DNA of 53,548 nt from Dechloromonas sp. (lineage in GTDB: Bacteria > Pseudomonadota > Gammaproteobacteria > Burkholderiales > Rhodocyclaceae): positions 1 through 53,548 of the forward strand of contig JAQUAX010000020.1 of assembly GCA_028687035.1 (NCBI GenBank), written 5' to 3'. The notes below the pieces were generated by a model that was given only the letters and a program-made list of their open reading frames with translations, was not told where the DNA came from and did no database searches. Positions 47,803-53,548 of this stretch are shown here, in pieces. The stretch's first letter is position 1. Each line of letters opens with the position of its first letter. The position numbers and the translations under genes were made by a program.

Positions 47803-48932
47803 AAAACACCTTCGACCGCCTGCTCGAACGCCAGCCACAGCTCTTCTCCGCCGCCGACCTCGTCGTCCCGGCTGCGACGCTGCAGGCGACGGCCGACCTG
47901 ATCGCCGCCATCGAGTCGGTGATCGCGCTGCCCGCCTACCGGGCGCACGCGCTGGCCCAGGCGCCGGCGATCGCCCGGCGCGACTGCGCGGCGCGCGGCG
48001 TATTCATGGGCTACGACTTCCACCTGACTGCCGGCGGCCCGCAGCTGATCGAGATCAACACCAACGCGGGCGGCGGGCTGCTCAACGCCTACCTGCTCGC
48101 GGCGCACGGCCGGGGCGACGCCGGGCAGGCGATCAAGGACGAATTCGTCGCGATGTTCCGCGAGGAATGGCGGCTCGAACGCGGCGACGCGCCGCTCGGG
48201 CGCATCGCCATCGTCGACGAGCAGCCGGCCGGCCAGTTCCTGGCGCCGGAGTTCGAGCTGTTCCGCGAACTGTTCGAGGCGCACGGTATCGCCGCGGTGA
48301 TCGCCGATCCGCATGAACTCGCCTGGGACGGCAGGGCGCTGCGTCACGCCGGCGAGGTCGTCGACCTGGTCTACAACCGGCTGACCGATTTCGCGCTCGA
48401 TGCGACCGGCAGCGCCGCGCTGCGTGCCGCGTGGGAAGCCGGTGCCGTCGTGCTGACGCCGCATCCGCGGGCGCACGCGCTGTACGCCGACAAGCGCAAC
48501 CTGATGCTGCTCTCCGACGACGCCGCGCTGGCGGCGCTCGGCGTCGACGACGCGACGCGGCGGACGCTGCTCGCCGGCATTCCGCGCACCGTCGCGGTCG
48601 ACCCGCAGAAAGCCGACGAATTCTGGGCCGGCCGCAAGGCCTGGTTCTTCAAGCCGCCGGCCGGTTTCGGCAGCCGCGCCGCCTACCGCGGCGACAAGCT
48701 GACCAAGCGGGTGTTCGACGAAATCCTGCACGGCGGCTACATCGCGCAGAGCATCGCGCCGCCGTCCGAGCACGTCGTCAGGCTGGCCGACGGCGAGACG
48801 ACGATGAAGGCGGACATCCGCTGCTACGTCTACGCCGGCCGCATCCAGCTGGTCGCCGCCCGGCTCTACCAGGGGCAGACGACCAACTTCCGGACCCCCG
48901 GCGGCGGCTTCGCGCCGGTCTTTGCCGGCTGA
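47799..48932 (+). CDS. ATP-grasp-like protein of unknown function
   Basis: A 377-residue protein whose arrangement suggests the ATP-grasp fold: MGYDFHLTAGGPQLIEINTNAGGG near residue 70, a central alpha/beta part (LGRIAIVDEQPAGQFLAPEFELF), and a C-terminal part with FFKPPAGFGSRAAYRGDKL, DEILHGGYIAQSIAPPSE and KADIRCYVYAGRIQLVAARLYQGQTTNFRTPGGG. The last segments look like nucleotide- and metal-binding strands of ATP-grasp ligases, in a permuted order. The substrate is unknown. Its ATG overlaps the helicase stop, so the two are coupled. Confidence 0.65.
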   Translation: MKNTFDRLLERQPQLFSAADLVVPAATLQATADLIAAIESVIALPAYRAHALAQAPAIARRDCAARGVFMGYDFHLTAGGPQLIEINTNAGGGLLNAYLLAAHGRGDAGQAIKDEFVAMFREEWRLERGDAPLGRIAIVDEQPAGQFLAPEFELFRELFEAHGIAAVIADPHELAWDGRALRHAGEVVDLVYNRLTDFALDATGSAALRAAWEAGAVVLTPHPRAHALYADKRNLMLLSDDAALAALGVDDATRRTLLAGIPRTVAVDPQKADEFWAGRKAWFFKPPAGFGSRAAYRGDKLTKRVFDEILHGGYIAQSIAPPSEHVVRLADGETTMKADIRCYVYAGRIQLVAARLYQGQTTNFRTPGGGFAPVFAG

Positions 48933-48949
48933 ACAGGTAGAATCCGCCC

Positions 48950-49459
48950 ATGATAGCATTCGGTATCGCCGGCTGGTCCGGCTCCGGCAAGACGACGCTG
49001 CTGGAAAAGCTGATCCCGCAGCTGACCGCGCGCGGCCTGACGGTCTCGGTGATCAAGCACGCCCACCACGGATTCGACATCGACCGCCCGGGCAAGGATT
49101 CCTACCGCCACCGCGAGGCCGGCGCCCGCGAGGTGCTGCTCGCCTGCGGCGAGCGCTGGGCGCTGATGCACGAGCGGCGGGCCGAGGCCGAGCCGACGCT
49201 GGCCGAGCTGCTGGCCCGGCTGGCGCCGTGCGACCTCGTGCTGATTGAGGGCTTCAAGCAGGAGCCGGTGCCCAAGCTGGAAGTCTGGCGCGCCGCCAAC
49301 GGCAAGCCGCCGCTGTTCGCCGAGCGCGGCGACATCGTCGCCGTGGCGACCGATGCCGCCGAACTCGACACCGCGCTGCCGCGCCTGCCGCTCGACGACG
49401 CGGCGGCGATCGCCGATTTCGTCATCGACCATCTCCAGTTGCAGGACAAGACATGCTGA
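48950..49459 (+). CDS. mobB: Molybdopterin-guanine dinucleotide biosynthesis protein MobB
   Basis: A 169-residue P-loop protein (GWSGSGKTTLLEKL) with KHAHHGFDIDRPGKDSYRH and LVLIEGFKQEPVPKLE, diagnostic of MobB. MobB assists GTP supply to MobA in making the guanine dinucleotide form of the molybdenum cofactor. It overlaps moeA by 7 bp and forms a mobB-moeA-moaD operon. Confidence 0.95.
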   Translation: MIAFGIAGWSGSGKTTLLEKLIPQLTARGLTVSVIKHAHHGFDIDRPGKDSYRHREAGAREVLLACGERWALMHERRAEAEPTLAELLARLAPCDLVLIEGFKQEPVPKLEVWRAANGKPPLFAERGDIVAVATDAAELDTALPRLPLDDAAAIADFVIDHLQLQDKTC

Positions 49460-50664
49460 GTTTCGAACAAGCCCTGGCCGAACTGCTCGCCGCCGCCCGC
49501 CCGGTCGAGGAAATCCGCCATGTGCCGCTGACCGCCGCGGCCGGCCGCGTGCTCGCCGCCGCGCAGGTTTCCGCGGTGGACGTGCCGCCGCTCGACAATT
49601 CCGCGATGGACGGCTACGCGCTGCGCGCCGCCGATGTCGCCGCAGCCGGCACCTGCCTGCCGGTCAGCCAGCGCATCCCGGCCGGCACGGTCGGCACGCC
49701 GCTGCAGCCGGGCACCGCGGCGCGCATCTTCACCGGCGCGCCGATCCCGGCCGGCGCCGACGCCGTCGTGATGCAGGAGCGCTGCGAGCACGGCGAGGGC
49801 GGGGTGGTCATCAACCACGTGCCGCGCCCGGGCGAGAACGTCCGCCGGGCCGGCGAGGACATCGCCAGCGGCGGCGTGATCCTGGCCGCCGGCACCCGTC
49901 TGCACCCGCAGCACGTCGCGCTCGCCGCATCGGCCGGGCTGCCCGAGCTGCCGGTCCATCGCCGCGTCCGCGTCGGGCTGTTCTTCACCGGCGACGAGCT
50001 GGTGCAGCCGGGCGAACCGCTGCCGCCGGGCGCCATCTACAACTCCAACCGCTACGCGCTGCGCACGCTGTTCGAAGGCCTGGGCTGCGAGGTCCGCGAC
50101 CTCGGCGCCGTCGCCGACACGCTGGACGCGACGCGCGACGCGCTGCGCCGCGCCGCCGAGGACAACGACCTGATCGTCACCAGCGGCGGCGTCTCGGTTG
50201 GCGAGGAAGACCACGTCAAGCCGGCGGTCGAGGCCGAAGGCCGGCTCGCCATGTGGAAGATCGCGATCAAGCCGGGCAAGCCGCTCGCCTTCGGCGCCGT
50301 GCGCAAGCCGGCCGGCGGCGAGGCCTGGTTCATCGGGCTGCCCGGCAACCCGGTCGCCGCCTTCGTCACCGCGCTGATGTTCGTGCGGCCCTTCGTGCTG
50401 CGCCTGCAGGGCGTCGCCGACGTGGCGCCGCGCGTCGTCGAACTGCGCGCCGACGGCGAATGGAACCATCCGGACCCGGCCCGCCTGGAATTCCTGCGCG
50501 CCCGGATCAATGCGGCCGGCGGCGTCGAATTCCACGGCAACCAGGGCTCGGCCGTCGCCACGTCGCTGTGCGCCAGCGACGGGCTGGTGATCAATCCGCC
50601 GGGGCAGAAGATCGCCGCCGGCGATCGCGTGCGTTTCGTTTTCTTTGCGGAGTTGCTGTCTTGA
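49453..50664 (+). CDS. moeA: Molybdopterin molybdotransferase MoeA
   Basis: A 403-residue enzyme inserting molybdate into adenylated molybdopterin. Motifs include PPLDNSAMDGYALRA, ARIFTGAPIPAGADAVVMQE, FFTGDELVQPG, TSGGVSVGEEDHVK and GLPGNPVAAFVTALMFV. Length is standard. It starts inside the last codons of mobB and overlaps the TTG start of moaD. Confidence 0.96.
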   Translation: MLSFEQALAELLAAARPVEEIRHVPLTAAAGRVLAAAQVSAVDVPPLDNSAMDGYALRAADVAAAGTCLPVSQRIPAGTVGTPLQPGTAARIFTGAPIPAGADAVVMQERCEHGEGGVVINHVPRPGENVRRAGEDIASGGVILAAGTRLHPQHVALAASAGLPELPVHRRVRVGLFFTGDELVQPGEPLPPGAIYNSNRYALRTLFEGLGCEVRDLGAVADTLDATRDALRRAAEDNDLIVTSGGVSVGEEDHVKPAVEAEGRLAMWKIAIKPGKPLAFGAVRKPAGGEAWFIGLPGNPVAAFVTALMFVRPFVLRLQGVADVAPRVVELRADGEWNHPDPARLEFLRARINAAGGVEFHGNQGSAVATSLCASDGLVINPPGQKIAAGDRVRFVFFAELLS

Positions 50665-50909
50665 GCGTCCAGATTCTCTATTTCGCCGGGCTGCGTGAAA
50701 AGCTCGGCCTGTCCGGCGAGCGCGTCGAGCTGCCGGCCGGCGTCGCCACCGCCGGCGCCCTGCGCGACTGGCTGGTCGGCCAGGGCCGCGACGCGCTGGC
50801 CAGCGCGAAGAACCTGCGCTGCGCGGTCAACCAGGACATGGCGGGCCTCGACGCCGCAGTCCGCGACGGCGACGAGATCGCCTTTTTCCCGCCGGTCACC
50901 GGCGGCTGA
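50661..50909 (+). CDS. moaD: Molybdopterin synthase small subunit MoaD
   Basis: An 82-residue ubiquitin-fold sulfur carrier starting LSVQILYFAGLREKLG and ending FFPPVTGG, with the C-terminal GlyGly that carries the thiocarboxylate. The start is TTG at 50661, overlapping the moeA stop as TTGA. The MoaE partner is not in the window. Confidence 0.92.
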   Translation: MSVQILYFAGLREKLGLSGERVELPAGVATAGALRDWLVGQGRDALASAKNLRCAVNQDMAGLDAAVRDGDEIAFFPPVTGG

Positions 50910-50920
50910 CAAGGAGCAAC

Positions 50921-51853
50921 ATGGCTATTCAATGGTTCCCGGGGCACATGACCTCGGCTCGCAAGAAGGCGGCCGAGACGCTGGCTCACGCCGATGTCGT
51001 CGTCGAGGTGCTCGACGCCCGGCTGCCGGCTGCCTCGAGCAACCCGATGATCCACGAGTTGCGCGCCTTCCGGCAGCGGCCGTGCCTGAAGCTCTTGAAC
51101 AAGGCCGACGTCGCCGATCCGGCGGCGACCCAGGCCTGGCTCGATTACTTCAGCCAGCAGCCGGGCGTCAAGGCGGTCGCCATCTCGTGCAAGAAGCCCA
51201 GCGACGTCGCGAAGATCCCTTCGATCGCCCAGAAGCTCGCGCCGCACCGCAACGACGCGGTCAAGCCGCTGCGCCTGATGATCATGGGCATTCCCAACGT
51301 CGGCAAATCGACGCTGATGAACGCGCTGGTCAAGAAGCGGGTCGCCGCGGTCGGCGACCAGCCGGCGGTCACCAAGAGCCAGCAGCGCATCGACATCAGC
51401 TCGCGGCTGACCCTCTACGACACCCCGGGCATGCTGTGGCCGAAGATCGAGCACCCGGTCGACGGGTTGATGCTCGCCGCCAGCCATGCGGTCGGCGTCA
51501 ATGCCTACATCGACGAGGAGGTCGCGACCTGGCTCGCCGGCTTCCTGCTCGAACAGTACCCGGCGTTGCTGACCGCCCGCTACGGCTTCGCGACCGCCGG
51601 CATGGACGCCGTCGCGGTGATCGAGGCGATCGCCAGGAAACGCGGCTGCCTGATCAAGGGGCGGGGCGGTGAATTCGACCTCGAGAAAGCCTCCGGCATC
51701 CTGTTGAACGACTACCGCACCGGCACGCTCGGCCGCATCACGCTGGAAACCCCGACCCTGCGCGCCGCCCGCCAGCAGCAACTGACCAACGCCGCGGTGG
51801 ACCTCCGGAAAGAGCCGGAAATCACCGATCCCGACGAAGCCGGCGAGCGCTAG
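50921..51853 (+). CDS. ylqF: Ribosome biogenesis GTPase YlqF
   Basis: A 310-residue circularly permuted GTPase of the YlqF/RbgA family. N-terminal WFPGHM is diagnostic. G4 (NKAD, 60-63) precedes G1 (GIPNVGKS, 123-130) and G3 (DTPG), which is the permuted order. It assists large ribosomal subunit maturation. The ATG at 50921 has AAGGAG 6 bp upstream. The C-terminal half carries the RNA-binding helical domain. Confidence 0.94.
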   Translation: MAIQWFPGHMTSARKKAAETLAHADVVVEVLDARLPAASSNPMIHELRAFRQRPCLKLLNKADVADPAATQAWLDYFSQQPGVKAVAISCKKPSDVAKIPSIAQKLAPHRNDAVKPLRLMIMGIPNVGKSTLMNALVKKRVAAVGDQPAVTKSQQRIDISSRLTLYDTPGMLWPKIEHPVDGLMLAASHAVGVNAYIDEEVATWLAGFLLEQYPALLTARYGFATAGMDAVAVIEAIARKRGCLIKGRGGEFDLEKASGILLNDYRTGTLGRITLETPTLRAARQQQLTNAAVDLRKEPEITDPDEAGER

Positions 51854-51873
51854 GCCTTTGCCGGAAAGCTGGT

Positions 51874-51879
51874 TATAAT
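51874..51879 (+). promoter_or_regulatory. -10 element of the tRNA-Asn promoter
   Basis: A perfect TATAAT lies 28 bp upstream of the tRNA, with a GC-rich discriminator. I see no good -35 box at 16-18 bp. Confidence 0.6.
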
Positions 51880-51907
51880 CGCGCCTCCCGCCGCCCGGCG
51901 GGATTCT

Positions 51908-51983
51908 TCCCCGATAGCTCAGTCGGTAGAGCGCCGGACTGTTAATCCGTAGGTCCCTGGTTCGAGCCCAGGTCGGGGAGCCA
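51908..51983 (+). tRNA. tRNA-Asn(GTT)
   Basis: A 76-nt tRNA with acceptor stem TCCCCGA/TCGGGGA, D arm GCTCAGTCGGTAGAGC, anticodon arm CGGACTGTTAATCCG with anticodon GTT, and T arm CCTGGTTCGAGCCCAGG. CCA is encoded. Foreign-looking sequence begins just behind its terminator. Confidence 0.97.
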
Positions 51984-51987
51984 AAAT

Positions 51988-52173
51988 TCAAGCAAAAAGC
52001 CCAGTTCCCGGACTGGGCTTTTTGCTTTTCTGGGCCAGCGTGGCTGAATCGTGGCCAGGAAGGACCGAATTCAGCCGTGAGGCCGCTTCCGCCAGATGAT
52101 AGGGTGCCAAGTGAGCATCTCGCTCCACCATCCCCCGGTCCGCCAACCCCGTCCTCCCGCTCACCGAACAACA
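51988..52173 (-). pseudogene. C-terminal remnant of a tyrosine recombinase (integrase)
   Basis: The minus-strand frame between stops at 52174-52176 and 51988-51990 contains GMVERDAHLAPYHLAEAAS followed by RLNSVLPGHDSATLAQKS. Intact tyrosine recombinases end with xMVxRYAHLAPEHLAEAASRL. The catalytic tyrosine is replaced by aspartate here (codon GAT), and upstream residues of the catalytic domain are lost by a frameshift or deletion. The reading frame ends inside the tRNA-Asn terminator, as expected for an integrase abutting its tRNA attachment site. It is an inactive relic of a mobile element. Confidence 0.65.
51992..52030 (+). terminator. Terminator of tRNA-Asn
   Basis: GCAAAAAGCCCAGT and ACTGGGCTTTTTGC form a perfect 14-bp stem around TCCCGG, followed by TTTTC. 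Being nearly symmetric, it could work in both directions. Confidence 0.9.
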
Positions 52174-52176
52174 TCA

Positions 52177-52332
52177 CCGCTTCGGCGACGAGTGCTGGCA
52201 ACCCGTTATCGATCCAAAACGGCTAAATTTCTGACATGAGCGTCAATGGTTGAGCACATCCTTTAGCCACGCCGGCAAGGAAGTGCAATGGTATATTCTC
52301 GGCTTGCCTCACAAGATATTGGAATACTTGCA
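52177..52332. other. Island sequence upstream of the truncated protease gene
   Basis: Together with the integrase remnant this makes about 300 bases without an intact gene. GC content falls from about 52200 on. I see no clear promoter consensus for the protease gene; TATATT near 52292 is a weak -10 candidate without a partner. Confidence 0.4.
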
Positions 52333-52701
52333 ATGGGTATTTACGATAGAGATTGGTACAAAGATGATGCCAAACAGAGGTTTCAATCTTCTCCGAGCCT
52401 CAAAGCGCAACGCGAACACAACGCTCGGTCGAAATCCGAGCGCTACACCAACTCATTTTCAATTGGCTCAGCGCATCAGACGAACCCGGGCTTCTTGCTC
52501 TCCAAGGTGTTGGTATGGCTCGGCTTGGGAGCGCTTTGCTTTGCCTTGTTTTCATGGATTAGCGCACCCAAGTTGTCTGTTACTGGCAACCAAGTTGAAG
52601 TAGTCATCCCCAAGTCTCAAGATGGACACCATTACATCGAAGGTGTTCTGAATGGAAAACACATTCGCTTCTTGGTAGATACTGGCGCGTCGAGCGTGTA
52701 A
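52333..52701 (+). pseudogene. Retropepsin-like aspartic protease gene interrupted by an insertion sequence
   Basis: The visible 122 residues begin MGIYDRDWYKDD, the usual opening of a group of membrane-bound TIGR02281-like clan AA aspartic proteases. A membrane helix follows at about 55-77 (LLSKVLVWLGLGALCFALFSW). The protease domain starts with VVIPKSQDGHHYIEGVLNGK and reaches the catalytic motif LVDTGAS (D116). The frame stops two residues later, exactly where an IS256-type element begins, so the stop codon is supplied by the insertion. The remaining two thirds of the domain should lie beyond the element, outside the window. Composition is AT-rich compared with the chromosome. Confidence 0.75.
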
Positions 52702-53548
52702 GAATTTTTGTGTAAACGGTCACTCGGCAGGAAACTGCCCCATTGCCAGGAGCGATGATGACCGTAGGAAAGAAAGCAGTACCCAAAGAGTTGCTGGATA
52801 GCCTGTTGGCTGATTACCGGAAGCCGGAAGACCTGATTGGAGAGAACGGGTTGCTCAAGCAACTCACCAAACTGTTGGTCGAGAAGGCGCTGGAAGTTGA
52901 GATGGCTGATCATCTCGGCCACGGCAAGAATGAGCCAGTGGAGAACACCGCCGGCAATACCCGTAACGGCAAGAGCAAGAAGACGCTAAAGGGTGAATTC
53001 GGCGCATTGCCTATCGAGATTCCTCGTGACCGCCACGGTACTTTCGAGCCGCAGCTAATCGCGAAGCACCAGACTCGCTGGACAGGCTTTGACGACAAGA
53101 TTCTGTCGCTATACGCCCGTGGCATGACGGTCCGTGAAATCCAGTCGCACCTGGAAGAGATGTACGGCACGGAGGTGTCGCCCTCCCTGATTTCGTCTGT
53201 CACCGATGCGGTCATTGAAGAGGCTAAGGCCTGGCAATCACGACCACTGGATGCGCTGTACCCGATCGTTTATCTCGACTGCATTCACGTCAAAGTCAGG
53301 GATGGCAGCGTGCGCGTCAAAGCTGTTTATCTAGCCATCGGACTCAACATGGCGGGCGAGAAGGAAGTCCTCGGCCTATGGATCGCCCAGACGGAAGGTG
53401 CGAAGTTCTGGCTGCAGGTGGTCACCGAACTCAAGAATCGCGGCGTCCAGGATATCTTCATTGCCTGCGTCGATGGGTTGAAGGGCTTTCCGGAAGCCAT
53501 CGAGGCCGTCTATCCCCATGCTGCCGTTCAACTGTGCATCGTCCATAT
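52698..53548 (+). mobile_element. IS256-family insertion sequence, left part
   Basis: The element starts at about 52698 (GTGTAAGAATTTTTGTGTAA), the point where the protease gene is cut, and continues past the window. The left end holds two GTGTAA copies that may be part of the terminal inverted repeat. The right end and target duplication are not visible, so the exact first base is uncertain by a few bases. Confidence 0.65.
52758..53548 (+). CDS. IS256-family (mutator-type) transposase, partial
   Basis: 263 codons are visible before the window ends. The start [17 protein letters not shown] follows AGGAG by about 5 bp; an adjacent upstream ATG (52755) is equally possible. Typical IS256 segments are [34 protein letters not shown] and [10 protein letters not shown]. 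The first two residues of the DDE triad are D164 ([10 protein letters not shown]) and D229 ([10 protein letters not shown]); the glutamate is beyond the window. The frame is intact as far as it can be seen. Confidence 0.93.
   Translation, partial: MTVGKKAVPKELLDSLLADYRKPEDLIGENGLLKQLTKLLVEKALEVEMADHLGHGKNEPVENTAGNTRNGKSKKTLKGEFGALPIEIPRDRHGTFEPQLIAKHQTRWTGFDDKILSLYARGMTVREIQSHLEEMYGTEVSPSLISSVTDAVIEEAKAWQSRPLDALYPIVYLDCIHVKVRDGSVRVKAVYLAIGLNMAGEKEVLGLWIAQTEGAKFWLQVVTELKNRGVQDIFIACVDGLKGFPEAIEAVYPHAAVQLCIVH

Noticed and set aside
50678..52201. Long minus-strand open frame running across ylqF and tRNA-Asn
   Set aside because: It reads antisense through well-supported genes and the tRNA; the familiar-looking peptide at its centre is simply the translated tRNA, a common annotation artefact.

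Overview
The window is high-GC bacterial chromosome with densely packed genes in tight, often 4-bp-overlapping operons. The gene content points to a betaproteobacterium, most likely of the Rhodocyclaceae/Azonexaceae type (Azospira, Dechloromonas and relatives). That placement is inference: acetate-centred metabolism with an SLC5-domain sensor kinase, a respiratory FrdCAB complex, FliW-dependent motility and very many sensor proteins. No rRNA or species-diagnostic marker is present.

Layout. 1-116 is the 3' end of an ISL3-type transposase. 145-9240 is mostly a leftward block: an FAD-dependent dehydrogenase, then tex, a kinesin-light-chain-type TPR protein, an Hpt protein, a REC-PAS-GGDEF-EAL protein and a degenerate EAL-HDOD protein, facing a lone CheY-like gene. 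9358-13700 reads rightward: fliW, then a PhnD-type periplasmic binding protein translationally coupled to a hybrid histidine kinase. 13705-16405 reads leftward: gamma-type carbonic anhydrase, class I fumarase and a YqhA-type membrane protein.

16658-30849 is the most interesting stretch. It starts with acs, whose 3' end is tandemly duplicated behind the stop codon. A structured intergenic region follows, then a small membrane protein, a CrbS-like symporter-domain histidine kinase, a single-domain receiver, a dead-kinase/DEDDh-exonuclease fusion, two DUF294 nucleotidyltransferase-like proteins (one with cNMP and CBS domains), a second exonuclease-like protein that has lost its catalytic residues, and an acetate-type sodium:solute symporter with its DUF4212 small subunit. 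Together they look like one acetate uptake, activation and sensing module.

tRNA-Ser(GGA) at 30885 is followed by an AT-richer patch with one lipoprotein gene. 32400-37821 holds a stray flagellar-rod-like gene, a ferric-reductase-like/cytochrome b5 pair and a second PhnD-type protein plus hybrid kinase. 37822-43110 holds a LysR/TauE divergent pair and a Wolinella-type fumarate reductase operon frdCAB. 43287-51853 reads rightward: malonyl-CoA decarboxylase, a LigT-like phosphoesterase, a His-rich periplasmic protein, a DinG-family helicase, an ATP-grasp-like protein, mobB-moeA-moaD and the GTPase ylqF. tRNA-Asn(GTT) at 51908 marks the edge of a degraded integrative element: a tyrosine-recombinase remnant, an aspartic protease gene cut short, and an IS256-family transposase running off the right edge.

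Limits: everything was read by eye. Family assignments rest on recognised motifs and overall protein likeness, not on searches, and start codons without a clear ribosome binding site are flagged.
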